The notes beneath the pieces are model-generated. The model was given only the letters and a program-made list of their open reading frames with translations, had not been told where the DNA came from and searched no databases. A program made the translations under genes and the position numbers. A DNA stretch of 64,000 nt from Desulfobacter sp. GTDB taxonomy: Bacteria > Desulfobacterota > Desulfobacteria > Desulfobacterales > Desulfobacteraceae. Shown in pieces: positions 1 through 8,795 of this stretch (its first letter is position 1; each line of letters opens with the position of its first letter). The DNA is taken from NCBI GenBank assembly GCA_028768545.1, contig CP054838.1, forward strand, positions 2,901,001-2,965,000. The letters run 5' to 3'.

Positions 1-630
1 CCCATGGTCTGGATTTCGGTTATGATCTTTATCGTGGGGCTGATCCTGAAGGTTGCAGGCATTGTCCGTAAGGTCAGGGAAAAAGAGTCCTATATTTTTT
101 CCTATATGACCTTGTACCACAGCTTAAGATCCATTGGGGCCTGGCTTATTCCCTTTTTTCCGAGAGCCACCCGGCAGCAGCCTGTGTTTTATGCCGTCTC
201 TTATATATTTCATTTGGCATTGTTTGTGGTCCCCCTGTTTTTATCCGCCCACATTGTCCTTGTGGAAGAGGCGTTTAACGTCAGTTGGCCTGCGCTCAAT
301 GACGGGGTTGCCGATATTCTGACGGTTGTGATCGTTGCGGCACTCGGTTTTTTTGCAGGAAGACGGATACTTGTTCCCGAGGTTAAATTTTTGACCTCGG
401 TCAAGGATTTTTTTCTGATTTTTATGGTTCTTTTGCCTTTTTTAACCGGATTTTTGGCCTACCATCAGGTGGCCGCCTATGAGTGGATGATGATTGTTCA
501 TATTTTGTCCGGGGAACTCATGCTGATCATTATCCCGTTTTCACGATTTTCCCATATGATTACAGCGCCCCTGACCCGGGCCTATATGGGGTCGGAATTT
601 GGAAACGTTCGGCATGCAAGGGACTGGTAG
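1..630 (+). CDS. tmcC: TmcC-like membrane cytochrome b subunit (NarI-like), 5' end outside window
   Basis: Integral membrane subunit of a transmembrane redox complex, expected to carry haem b and pass electrons between the quinone pool or periplasm and a cytoplasmic HdrD-like partner. The reading frame is open to the first base and homologues have a few residues before the first visible Met (codon 2 in this window), so the gene is taken as partial. Hydrophobic segments alternate along the visible 209 residues, with His residues in or near membrane helices (LYHSLRS, FHLALF, VHILSG) as possible haem ligands. The next gene follows after 56 bp and encodes the HdrD-like subunit. A DsrM-type protein is the alternative, but the short length and the tetrahaem cytochrome downstream fit Tmc better. 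It ends in TAG. Confidence 0.75.
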   Translation, partial: PMVWISVMIFIVGLILKVAGIVRKVREKESYIFSYMTLYHSLRSIGAWLIPFFPRATRQQPVFYAVSYIFHLALFVVPLFLSAHIVLVEEAFNVSWPALNDGVADILTVVIVAALGFFAGRRILVPEVKFLTSVKDFFLIFMVLLPFLTGFLAYHQVAAYEWMMIVHILSGELMLIIIPFSRFSHMITAPLTRAYMGSEFGNVRHARDW

Positions 631-686
631 GAAGTAAGATCAGATTGGAAAAGGTAAGAATCGGGTAACCCCTAAAGGAGATAACG

Positions 687-2036
687 ATGCAGGAACCATC
701 AGCCATGGAAACAAAAAAGATGGAAAAAAATACAGACCCGGCCGTTGAAGGCGGACTTGAACGACTGACCCAGGAAAAAATTACCAAAACCATTAATGAA
801 GTCCTTGAAAAAGAAACCGGGATCCGTCTTAAAACTTATGTGGAGACCTGCATGCGTTGCGGACTCTGCTCGGATGCATGCTCGTATTTTTTATCCAATG
901 ACCGTGATCCCAGCTATTCTCCGGCAGCCAAAGTCAAGCAGACCATCTGGGAGATGATTGATAAAAAAGGAAAGGTGTCCAAGGATTTTTTGCGCAGGGC
1001 GGTTCATATCTCTCATCTGGAGTGTAATGTCTGCCGAAGATGTTCCATGTATTGCCCCTTTGGTATTGATATTGCCTATATGATGCTTTTGGTTCGAAGG
1101 ATCTGCCACAAGCTTGAGATCACCCCCCAGTATATTCAGGATACGGTCAACTCCCATTCGGTCACCCTTAACCAGATGTGGGTCAAGGAAGACGAGTGGA
1201 TAGACACGCTTCAATGGCAGGAAGAAGATGCCAGGGAAGAGTTTGAAGATTTACGGATTCCCCTGGACAAAGAGGGGGCGGACATTATGTATTCCGTGAT
1301 TGCCCCTGAACCCAAATTTCAGGCAGGACTCATTTACCAGGCCGCCGTAATGATGCATGCGGCAGGCATGAACTGGACCATGCCGTCCATGCCGGGGTGG
1401 GACAATTCAAATATGGCCATGTACACCGGAGACAATGAGATTTCAGGCCGGATTGCCCGGACCTTTTATGAGGCCGCCGCCAACCTCAAGGTCAAGCGGA
1501 TTGTCATGGGAGAGTGCGGCCATGCCTTCAGGTCTATTTATGATGTGGGCAACCGCTGGGTCTCCTGGGCCATGCCGCCTTTTGAGGTGGTTCATGCCCT
1601 GGAGTTTTACCATGAACTGCTCACCCAGGGCCGGATTACCATAAAAGAAAACTATACCAAAAAAGTCACCCTTCATGATCCTTGCAATGTGTCCAGGGGA
1701 AGGGGGCTCCATGACAAGGCAAGGGAAGTGGTCAACATGATTTGTACCGATTTTGTGGATATGGTTCCCAACCGTGAACACAATTATTGTTGCGGTGCCG
1801 GCGGCGGGGTGATCAACTGCGGCCCTCCCTACAAAGGAGAACGGATGGTCAACAACCGGGTCAAGGCTGAACAGCTTAAGGCCACAGGGGCCGAGGTCTT
1901 GATCGCGCCCTGTCATAACTGCCATTCAGGGCTTGAAGATATTGTCCACCACTATGAACTGGATATGGAAGTTAAATTTTTAGGTGATATTATTTTTGAA
2001 ACCATGGAAAAGAAAGTCTATAAACAGGGAGAATAA
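687..2036 (+). CDS. tmcB: TmcB-like iron-sulfur protein (HdrD/CCG family)
   Basis: Cytoplasmic-side [4Fe-4S] subunit related to heterodisulfide reductase HdrD. The N-terminal part carries two ferredoxin-type motifs, CMRCGLCSDAC and CNVCRRCSMYCP. The C-terminal part carries a cysteine-rich CCG domain with CCGAGGG and a following CHNCH, and an earlier diverged copy around MGECGHAF. Length (449 residues) suits TmcB rather than the longer DsrK. The start has a good ribosome site (AAAGGAG) a few bases upstream. The cytochrome gene starts 1 bp after the stop, so the two are translationally coupled. In Desulfovibrio, Tmc exchanges electrons with periplasmic type I cytochrome c3; the same role here is inferred from gene content. 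Confidence 0.8.
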   Translation: MQEPSAMETKKMEKNTDPAVEGGLERLTQEKITKTINEVLEKETGIRLKTYVETCMRCGLCSDACSYFLSNDRDPSYSPAAKVKQTIWEMIDKKGKVSKDFLRRAVHISHLECNVCRRCSMYCPFGIDIAYMMLLVRRICHKLEITPQYIQDTVNSHSVTLNQMWVKEDEWIDTLQWQEEDAREEFEDLRIPLDKEGADIMYSVIAPEPKFQAGLIYQAAVMMHAAGMNWTMPSMPGWDNSNMAMYTGDNEISGRIARTFYEAAANLKVKRIVMGECGHAFRSIYDVGNRWVSWAMPPFEVVHALEFYHELLTQGRITIKENYTKKVTLHDPCNVSRGRGLHDKAREVVNMICTDFVDMVPNREHNYCCGAGGGVINCGPPYKGERMVNNRVKAEQLKATGAEVLIAPCHNCHSGLEDIVHHYELDMEVKFLGDIIFETMEKKVYKQGE

Positions 2037-2037
2037 G

Positions 2038-2424
2038 ATGAAACTTCAGAGTCTGATAATTGTTTTTATCCTGCTCACCCTGGGTGCTTGGGGGGCAATG
2101 GCAAGTGATAACGGGGAAGAAAGCCGTATGGATGTCTCGGCTTTTGAAAATCCCCAACGGCCAGCGGCCCTGTTTGATCATGACACCCATAATGAAAACG
2201 CGGAACTGGAAGACTGTGCCATATGTCATCATGTCTGGGAAAACGGGCAGGTGGTGGAAGATGAGTCCAGCGAGGACAGCCCTTGTTCAGAATGCCATGG
2301 GTTGGTGCCCGGGCCTGAAAATGCCATGTCTCTTTCCAATGCATTTCATACCCAGTGCCGAACCTGTCATATTGATACGGGAAAAGGCCCTCTCCTTTGC
2401 GGCCAGTGTCACAAGAAACAATAA
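2038..2424 (+). CDS. tmcA: TmcA-like tetrahaem cytochrome c3 (type II)
   Basis: Small periplasmic cytochrome of 128 residues with an N-terminal signal peptide (MKLQSLII...GAMA). Four canonical CxxCH haem sites are visible: CAICH, CSECH, CRTCH and CGQCH, with extra His residues (FDHDTH, FHTQ) suited to bis-His ligation. Four haems in a chain this short is the class III cytochrome c3 layout. The start is the ATG immediately after the TAA of the upstream gene; an earlier in-frame ATG inside that gene would give a non-signal extension and is rejected. Its place behind the NarI-like and HdrD-like genes supports a Tmc complex, although gene order differs from the A-B-C-D order described in Desulfovibrio. 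Confidence 0.78.
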   Translation: MKLQSLIIVFILLTLGAWGAMASDNGEESRMDVSAFENPQRPAALFDHDTHNENAELEDCAICHHVWENGQVVEDESSEDSPCSECHGLVPGPENAMSLSNAFHTQCRTCHIDTGKGPLLCGQCHKKQ

Positions 2425-2435
2425 AGGAGGTTAGT

Positions 2436-2792
2436 ATGAGCCAGAAGAAAATAATGATCGTGGATGATGATCCGTCCATCACCCGGTACCTGGATGCCTT
2501 GTTCCAGGACAATGGATACACGACCTGTGTTGCAGATGACGGCAAAGTTGCCATGGATCTGTACCAGGCTCAAAATCCTGATTTGATCACCCTGGACCTG
2601 GAGATGCCTGAAGAATGGGGACCCCGGTTTTTCAGGAAGCTGTCCAAGATTAAAGGGTTTTCCACCCCTGTGATTGTGATTTCAGGGTTGTCCGGCCGTA
2701 AATATTCCATTCCCAAAGCCCAGGGTTTTTTTGCCAAACCCTTTGACAAGGACGAGTTGCTCAAAAAGGTTGGGCAGATTTTAGCAGAGTAA
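2436..2792 (+). CDS. Single-domain response regulator
   Basis: Stand-alone receiver domain of 118 residues with no output domain. The acidic pair is in IVDDDP, the phosphoacceptor is Asp54 in LITLDLEMP, and the conserved Lys lies in FAKPFD near the end. It follows the cytochrome gene by 11 bp with a strong AAAGGAGG ribosome site and so probably belongs to the Tmc-like transcript. Receiver-only proteins act through partner proteins; no histidine kinase lies in the window, so the partner is unknown. Confidence 0.85.
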   Translation: MSQKKIMIVDDDPSITRYLDALFQDNGYTTCVADDGKVAMDLYQAQNPDLITLDLEMPEEWGPRFFRKLSKIKGFSTPVIVISGLSGRKYSIPKAQGFFAKPFDKDELLKKVGQILAE

Positions 2793-2811
2793 AACAAGAC
2801 CGACACAAATT

Positions 2812-2837
2812 CCCCCGCCATTCTATGAATGGCCGGG
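2812..2837 (+). terminator. Possible transcription terminator or hairpin after the Tmc-like operon
   Basis: An inverted repeat of about 12 bp per arm with one mismatch and a TAT loop lies 20 bp after the response regulator stop. It has no clear T-run after it, so it may be a factor-dependent stop or an mRNA-stabilising hairpin. The rest of the 400-bp gap to the next gene holds nothing I can recognise. Confidence 0.4.
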
Positions 2838-3201
2838 GAACCCACTATCCCCATTGGTCCGCCTTGAAAAACAGCGTTGGGTGAAATCAGGCGGTTTAAA
2901 GGGTGTGGTTTTCTTTGTTGGGGTCTTCTTGGCATGGCAGACCAGATTCAGGCTGCGGACATTGAAAACCCTTTTGTAGAGTCCTTCGTAAAATTCCCCC
3001 AGAAAAAAACCTGATATTACATGTCCGCGTTCGGTTTTAGCCTGGAAATCAAGGGCTTAAATTTACATTTTAAAGCGTGGTGACAATCAGGATAATTTTT
3101 GATTGAGTTGACATCCTTTTCGTTGATATGAGATAAAAACAAAATTCATTATTGTATCGTTGGTAAGTGTTCTTTTTATTTAATTGATGAAAGGTGAAAA
3201 A

Positions 3202-3936
3202 ATGAATAAAATTGCTGCGCTTCTTATGGTTCTGTTCCTTGCCGTCTGTATTTCAAACACCTGGGCAAATTCGTACAAAGGCTGCTATCGAGACTCGGCC
3301 TCAAGGGATCTAAACGGGTATACCTTTAATAGCAACAATATGACAACCCAAGGTTGTATGGATGTATGCAAAGCCAAGGGCTTTAGGTATGCGGCGACCC
3401 AATATGTCTCCCATTGTTTCTGCAGCAATACCTATGGCAAATACGGGCCCTCCCAGGGATGCAATATGAAGTGCTCGGGCAATGCTGCTGAAATCTGCGG
3501 GGGAGGCTGGGCCAACAGTGTCTATGAATTGGCCTCTTTTTCATCTCCAGCAAAAGGTAAGAAAACTTCAGCCGGCGCAAAGGAGATAAAAATTTTTTCA
3601 AACAACAATATCGCGACAGTGTACAATCTTAGAACCACTCATTTTACTTTGACACAGCCCATGATTATTACCCGGATTGCCACCTACCATTGGAATGACG
3701 GGAAAGGAACCAAGGCGCCGGGCAAAATTGGGATTCGCGGGATAGGGGCCTGGCAGGCAAAAGGATCGCCCGGAATGCACAATACCCGCAATGCATACTG
3801 GACGGTGTCCCCGAACCTAAAGCTGGCAGCCGGAACCTATGCGATAACAGACTCCGATCCGGCCACCTGGTCACAGAACGCTAAATCCCAAGGCTTGGGT
3901 ATTGTGGACGTTTTTGGCCGACCGGTTTCAAAATAA
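3202..3936 (+). CDS. Secreted WSC-domain protein
   Basis: Exported protein of 244 residues of unknown role. A signal peptide ([19 protein letters not shown], cleaved after TWA) is followed by one cysteine-rich WSC domain of about 85 residues (YKGCYRD, QGCMDVC, HCFCSN, MKCSGN, ICGGGW). WSC domains are linked to carbohydrate binding in fungal cell-wall sensors and also occur in bacteria. The remaining C-terminal 140 residues form a separate region rich in Thr, Gly and aromatic residues that I do not recognise. The start is the ATG with AAAGGTG 5 bp upstream; TTG and ATG codons slightly upstream are less likely. No clear operon partners. Confidence 0.75.
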   Translation: MNKIAALLMVLFLAVCISNTWANSYKGCYRDSASRDLNGYTFNSNNMTTQGCMDVCKAKGFRYAATQYVSHCFCSNTYGKYGPSQGCNMKCSGNAAEICGGGWANSVYELASFSSPAKGKKTSAGAKEIKIFSNNNIATVYNLRTTHFTLTQPMIITRIATYHWNDGKGTKAPGKIGIRGIGAWQAKGSPGMHNTRNAYWTVSPNLKLAAGTYAITDSDPATWSQNAKSQGLGIVDVFGRPVSK

Positions 3937-4169
3937 TTTTAATAAAATAAGAAGACTTTGCTAAATGGTATGGTGGATAGGGCAACCATTCACATGGTCC
4001 TAGCGGGTTTTTAATTTTTAAAACCAGCTAAAGGTCTTATCCCCCATATTTCACGAATTGATTTTGCTTTAGCTGCAAGGCGTTAGGCCGTGAAGCCGTT
4101 GAAACTCTACTGCGAACGGTCTGCAATGACGCAGATGAGGTAAAATCGGTTCGCCTGAAGGGTGATAAT

Positions 4170-4951
4170 TTGAAAAAGTGTTGGATTAACCCATTATTTT
4201 GCTTTAATAAAGGAATGAATGCATTTTGCATTTCTATATTGATTATTTTTTTGTCTACTAATCTTTGGGCTGAAGAAATTGTTGTTGCTATCGCAGATTG
4301 GCCGCCATATGAATATTTTGATGACCAGGGCCAGGCAAATGGTGTAAATGTGCTAACGGTTAAAGGTTCTGCAAATCTAATTGGATTAAAAGTTAAATTC
4401 AAATCATATCCCTGGACCCGTTGTTTGGAATATGTAAAAGAAGGTTCTGTTGATTCGATATTGTCTCTTTATCGAACTGTCGATCGAGAAAAGTTCCTCT
4501 ATTTTGTAAGTGAATATTTAGGAACGGATCATAATGTCTTGTTTACTCACCATGAACGTGCATATGCTTTTAATGGCGATTTAAAATCGCTTGCTGGTGA
4601 AACCATTATTGTTGCCCGAAATAATTTTTATGGAAATGATTTTGAAAACGCAAATTTTATAAAAAAATATGAAGCCAACAACACGTCTCAGATTATTGAA
4701 ATGATAGTACATGGCCGACATCCATTGGGTATAAGTAGCCGACTTCCACTTATTCATGTGGCAAAAAAAATGAAGCTGAGTGAAAAGATAAAAATTTTAT
4801 TACCGCCTGTTAGCTCTGACCCCTATATCTGGGTTTCACAAAAGCCAAAGGTAAAAAGTATAAAGATATTGCAGACCAAATGGCCCGTGCTATAAAAAAA
4901 TTTAAAAGCAGTGAAAAATATAATAAAATTATGGCAAGGCATCATTTTTAA
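4170..4951 (+). pseudogene. Periplasmic solute-binding protein (SBP_bac_3-like) with C-terminal frameshift
   Basis: Amino-acid-type extracellular solute-binding protein. After a leader ending LSTNLWA, the mature start EEIVVAIADWPPYEYFDDQG is typical of this family. The continuous frame ends at 4895 with residues unlike the family. Just before that end, near 4845-4855 in an A-rich run, the neighbouring frame takes over and gives a normal C-terminus (KKYKDIADQMARAIKKF..., stop at 4949-4951). One indel therefore explains the break. The start is TTG with AAGGGTG upstream; an ATG at 4215 would still leave a signal peptide. No permease or ATPase genes are adjacent, so it may be a lone sensor-like binding protein. 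The 420 bp after it show only a promoter near the end. Confidence 0.65.
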
Positions 4952-5304
4952 TTTTGAGTGAACACTGTAACAATTAAAGAAATCAAAAAACCGGGTAATT
5001 TTTCTTATCGTTCGGTGAGAGTCTTTTTTCAAAACCCCAGCATGGTGGTGTCACATTAAAAAATACATTTAGTACAGGATAAAAATGATATCTGGCAAAT
5101 TACCAAAATAGATTCATGATTTCTGGTACAGACCGAAAAAATCAGAAAAATAAAATGAAATTTTTTGTGCTCTGGTTAGATGATATCAACTCAATTTTGA
5201 TAGGATTATTTTTTTTTCAAGTGCTTACCCCACGTTTTAGGCTGAATTTATAAGGTGTTGCTATAAAATCCAACCCTTTGTGCAACCCTGGGATAATTTC
5301 TGAT

Positions 5305-5333
5305 TTGACATCAAAAACAACTGCCATTATCAT
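5305..5333 (+). promoter_or_regulatory. Sigma70-type promoter
   Basis: TTGACA and TATCAT separated by 17 bp, about 40 bp before the start codon of the acidic-protein gene, whose ribosome site is GGGAGGG. This is one of the best housekeeping promoter matches in the window. Confidence 0.7.
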
Positions 5334-5375
5334 AGAAGGCATTCCAAAGCTTAAATTCACAGGGAGGGATGATAA

Positions 5376-5768
5376 ATGGTAAAAAAAATGACCATTTTAG
5401 ATGCCGTGGATGCCTTTGAGCTTTACGATTGTTTCAATGAAATGCTTGAACCCCTTGAAATTGATTTTTATACCCACTCTCAAATGGAAACAGATCTTCG
5501 GGATCTGATTGAAGAACACGATGATACTTATGAATTCACGCCGGATGAAAATGGATCGTATGCACAGAGCTTGGAACGGAATCTCAAAGAAGCACTGACC
5601 TTTATTTTTGAGGCCCATGGGGTAGAGCATCTGTTTGAAGACGACTTTTTGGATGAAGCCATGGATGATGACGAAATTGAGGGCATTTACGATGACGGAC
5701 TTGAAGTCCATTACATGGACGAGACGGATGATGAAAATGAGCTCAGCGAGGATGACCCCCTTTTTTAA
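5376..5768 (+). CDS. Very acidic protein of unknown function
   Basis: 130 residues with no family I recognise. The last third is dominated by Asp and Glu (FEDDFLDEAMDDDEIEG, ETDDENELSEDDP), and there is no signal peptide or membrane segment, so a soluble cytoplasmic protein is expected. It has a strong ribosome site and its own promoter, and the metallo-hydrolase gene follows after 17 bp, so the two are probably co-transcribed. Strong acidity could mean a nucleic-acid mimic or a metal or protein-binding role, but nothing in the sequence decides this. Confidence 0.65.
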   Translation: MVKKMTILDAVDAFELYDCFNEMLEPLEIDFYTHSQMETDLRDLIEEHDDTYEFTPDENGSYAQSLERNLKEALTFIFEAHGVEHLFEDDFLDEAMDDDEIEGIYDDGLEVHYMDETDDENELSEDDPLF

Positions 5769-5785
5769 CTGATCCGGGAAGAAAA

Positions 5786-6487
5786 ATGAAAATTGAACAG
5801 TTTAGATATTCCCAAGATAATCTGGCCTATCTGGTTTACACAAAATCCAGCGGCATTGTCATTGACGGCGGAGATCCTGAGGCAATTTTAGCCTTTGCCA
5901 GACCCAGGGGGATCCATATTGTTTTTATCACCAATACCCATTCCCACCCGGATCATACCAGCGGCAATGCACGTCTGATTGAAAAAACGGATGCCGTCTT
6001 TATGGATTGCCGGTCCCTGACCCAGGGGCAGGTCCTGGCGCTTGACAACGGCCAGGGACTTGAGGTGATGCTCACCCCCGGACATACGACAGATTCTGTA
6101 TGTTTTAAGGGGACAGGGTTCCTTGTGACCGGAGATACCCTGTTCAATGCCACCGTGGGCAATTGTTTTTCAGGGGACCTTGAGGCTTTTTTTCACTCTT
6201 TAAAGCAAATTATGGCTTTGGACAAAAAAACTAAAATTTTTGCAGGCCATGACTATGTCATGGAGTCCTTAGCGGTTGCCCTTTCCATTGATCCTGAAAA
6301 TCCTGAGATTGAAATCTATAAAAACGCCTATCAAAATGAATTTGTATTTTCTTGCCTGGCAGATGAACTCAAGGTCAATCCGTATCTTCGGTTTAATGCG
6401 CCTTCCATGGTAAAGGGGCTTGAGAAAAAGAATCTGCCCAGGCAGACAGAATACCTTAGATTTTCTTCTATTATGGAAATTTATTGA
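5786..6487 (+). CDS. MBL-fold metallo-hydrolase (glyoxalase II-like)
   Basis: Metallo-beta-lactamase-fold hydrolase of 233 residues. The metal motif THSHPDH (HxHxDH) is followed by a second His in TPGHT, the Asp in VTGDTLF and a later His in AGHDYV, the usual set for a two-metal site. The layout matches GloB and related thioester hydrolases, which split S-lactoylglutathione-type thioesters, but the C-terminal substrate domain is too divergent to fix the substrate. It is downstream of the acidic protein gene; the 136-bp gap after it has no strong terminator. Confidence 0.8.
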   Translation: MKIEQFRYSQDNLAYLVYTKSSGIVIDGGDPEAILAFARPRGIHIVFITNTHSHPDHTSGNARLIEKTDAVFMDCRSLTQGQVLALDNGQGLEVMLTPGHTTDSVCFKGTGFLVTGDTLFNATVGNCFSGDLEAFFHSLKQIMALDKKTKIFAGHDYVMESLAVALSIDPENPEIEIYKNAYQNEFVFSCLADELKVNPYLRFNAPSMVKGLEKKNLPRQTEYLRFSSIMEIY

Positions 6488-6623
6488 TAGATTCCTTTTT
6501 TTTCATTGATTATCTCCCAATAACGCTTAACTTTTTGTAACCTTATTATTACCGGTTCGTTTTCAGGTGAATGGGTCTGTTTATAATTTGCTGTAACTAA
6601 TGATTGGTTTGGAGTGTTCCTGA

Positions 6624-7457
6624 ATGCTTGATAAAAATATGAAATCCGTTAACGGGTTGCAGGACCCTGTGTTTGCCTTGGGCCGTCAGCTCACCATTGA
6701 GTATTACGACTGTGGTCCTAAAGCTTTGCTCGATAAGAAGAGCGTTGAAAAGACCCTGCTTACGGCTGCCCAGGATAGCGGCGCCACCATTATTTCAAGT
6801 TCGTTTCACGGCTTTAACCCCCAGGGGGTGTCAGGCGTCGTGATTATTGCAGAGTCCCATTTTACCGTACATGCCTGGCCCGAGCATAATTATGCTGCCG
6901 TGGACATATTTACCTGCGGAGATAATATTAATCTGGATACGGCGATTTCTTCCATGAAAAAAGGGTTTGAGGCAGGCCGGGTGCAGATTTCTTCGGACCA
7001 GAACCGGGGGCTGTTAAATCCTGTGCAAAAAGACGGGCCTGTTCAACAAGGGGTCAAAGATCGAAAAAATCTGCCCATTTCCTGGAAAAAATCCTATGAC
7101 AATACCGCGCCCTGGGGGGTGCTTACCTCGGTGGACATCTATGACTGCGATCCTGACGGGATCAGAGATGCCCAAAATATAGAATCCTTTGTGGTACAGC
7201 TTTGTGACCGGATTAAGATGAAGCGGTTTGGAGACTGCCAGGTGGTTCATTTTGGTGAAGATGAAAAAGTGGCCGGGTATTCCATGACCCAGCTCATTGA
7301 AACCTCTTTGATTTCAGGTCATTTTGCCAATGCCTCTAACAGCGCATATTTGGATATTTTTTCCTGCAAATTTTATGAGCCCCGGGATGTGGCTGAGTTT
7401 GCCATGTCTTTTTTTAACGGCAGACACTATAAAATGCAGATCGGCCTGAGGCAATAG
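6624..7457 (+). CDS. speD: S-adenosylmethionine decarboxylase with a second degenerate domain
   Basis: Makes decarboxylated S-adenosylmethionine, the aminopropyl donor for spermidine synthesis. The first domain (about residues 15-130) has the self-cleavage site AESH with Ser78 as pyruvoyl precursor, and His83 and Cys98 at +5 and +20, the same spacing as in bacterial class 1B enzymes. Residues about 150-277 look like a second copy of the fold (WGVLTSVDIYDCDP, then SAYLDIFSC) but have ETSLISGH where the cleavage site should be, so this half should not form a pyruvoyl group. The single-domain enzyme is usually about half this length. speE follows after 35 bp. Confidence 0.85.
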   Translation: MLDKNMKSVNGLQDPVFALGRQLTIEYYDCGPKALLDKKSVEKTLLTAAQDSGATIISSSFHGFNPQGVSGVVIIAESHFTVHAWPEHNYAAVDIFTCGDNINLDTAISSMKKGFEAGRVQISSDQNRGLLNPVQKDGPVQQGVKDRKNLPISWKKSYDNTAPWGVLTSVDIYDCDPDGIRDAQNIESFVVQLCDRIKMKRFGDCQVVHFGEDEKVAGYSMTQLIETSLISGHFANASNSAYLDIFSCKFYEPRDVAEFAMSFFNGRHYKMQIGLRQ

Positions 7458-7492
7458 CCAAAAAGCCCATGATCAGAAAAAAGGTTTGAACA

Positions 7493-8356
7493 ATGAAAAA
7501 TTTGAGCAAAATTGAAAAGGGCTGGTTTTCAGAAATATGTCCCATGTGGGAAGGGGTGGCCCTTTCCCTTGAGGTGGATCAGGTGTTGTACTCGAACAAA
7601 ACATCTTTTCAGCAGATTGATCTGTACCAGACAAAATCCCATGGGAAAATGCTGGTTTTGGACGGCATAATTCAGCTGACCGAACGGGATGAATTCGGAT
7701 ATCATGAAATGATGGCCCATCTGCCCCTGTTTGCCCATCCAAACCCTGAAACCGTGTTGGTCATTGGCGGAGGAGACGGGGGCGTCCTCAGGGAGATTGG
7801 TCGCCACAAAGAGGTGAAAACCATTGATTTTTGTGAAATTGATCCTGAGGTCATGAGGGTGTCAAAGCAATTTTTGCCTGCCCTTGCATGCGGGTTTGAT
7901 GATCCCAGGGTTCAGATTCATATCCGGGACGGAAATCTTTTTGTCCAGGAAAAACCTGGAACCTACGATGTCATCATTGTAGATTCATCAGATCCTGTGG
8001 GTCCGGGTGAAGCCTTGTTTGAAAAACCCTTTTATGAGAATCTCAAAAAAGCCTTAAAACCCGGAGGGCTTGTGGCCACCCAGGGAGAATCTTTTTTTCT
8101 TCACCAGGCGTGTGTCAAAAATTTGATTCAGATTACAAAATCTATTTTCCCGGTCCGAGGATATGCCAATATCCTGGTGCCCACATATCCGGGCGGCCAT
8201 ATCGGGGTCTGCTTAGGCTCCCTTGGCCCTGGGGTTGATACACCGGCCAGGCCCGTTCCTGGGAAAATTCAAAATCAATTAAAATATTATTCTTCAGCCG
8301 TGCATGAGGCCGCCTTTGTTCTGCCATATTTTGCCAAAGAAATTTTGGAGGCCTAA
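7493..8356 (+). CDS. speE: Spermidine synthase
   Basis: Transfers the aminopropyl group from decarboxylated SAM to putrescine. The 287-residue protein shows the family signature VLVIGGGDGGVLRE for nucleotide binding, CEIDPEV at the end of the next strand, and the catalytic loop VDSSDPVGP. An N-terminal beta region (GKMLVLDGIIQLTERDEFGYHEM) is also typical. It lies directly after speD, and GNAT and DUF2156 genes follow within 2-3 bp, so four genes form one operon. Propylamine-type substrate variants cannot be excluded from sequence alone. Confidence 0.92.
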   Translation: MKNLSKIEKGWFSEICPMWEGVALSLEVDQVLYSNKTSFQQIDLYQTKSHGKMLVLDGIIQLTERDEFGYHEMMAHLPLFAHPNPETVLVIGGGDGGVLREIGRHKEVKTIDFCEIDPEVMRVSKQFLPALACGFDDPRVQIHIRDGNLFVQEKPGTYDVIIVDSSDPVGPGEALFEKPFYENLKKALKPGGLVATQGESFFLHQACVKNLIQITKSIFPVRGYANILVPTYPGGHIGVCLGSLGPGVDTPARPVPGKIQNQLKYYSSAVHEAAFVLPYFAKEILEA

Positions 8357-8358
8357 CC

Positions 8359-8793
8359 ATGAAAGAGCAGGGGGACATAAAGGATGAGATCAACATTGAA
8401 CTGGTCAAAGCCGCCCCGATCAAGGATATGATCCGTCTTTACAAGGCCGCAGGCTGGTGGGAAGATTCCTTTGACGAGGCCCACGATTTTTTAAAGGCTC
8501 TGCCAAAAGATTCCGCCCTGTTTGCTGGGGCCTTTTGCCAGGGCAGGCTTATCGGCATGGGACGTGCCCTTTCAGATCTTTGCTCCGATGCCTATATTCA
8601 GGATATTGTCGTATTAAAATCCTATCGGGGACATGGGATCGGCACCATGATCGTTGATGCCCTTGTGGCCGAATTAAAGCAACGGGGGGTGGACTGGATC
8701 GGCCTGATCGCAGAGCCCGGCACCAATAATTTTTATGAGAAAATGGGATTTGTGCAGATCAAGGATCATGTCCCGTTTAAACTGGGGAGCTGA
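8359..8793 (+). CDS. GNAT-family N-acetyltransferase
   Basis: Acetyl-CoA-dependent transferase of 144 residues. The acetyl-CoA binding stretch is visible (DIVVLKSYRGHGIGTMIVDAL, with the R/Q-x-x-G-x-G/A core RGHGIG), followed by the usual NNFYEKMGF near the C-terminus. The gene starts 2 bp after speE, which makes a polyamine or related amine a reasonable but unproven acceptor. Confidence 0.85.
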   Translation: MKEQGDIKDEINIELVKAAPIKDMIRLYKAAGWWEDSFDEAHDFLKALPKDSALFAGAFCQGRLIGMGRALSDLCSDAYIQDIVVLKSYRGHGIGTMIVDALVAELKQRGVDWIGLIAEPGTNNFYEKMGFVQIKDHVPFKLGS

Positions 8794-8795
8794 TC

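Noticed and set aside
1443..1925. 160-codon frame opposite the HdrD-like gene
   Set aside because: Antisense to a conserved iron-sulfur gene, no ribosome site and no family resemblance.
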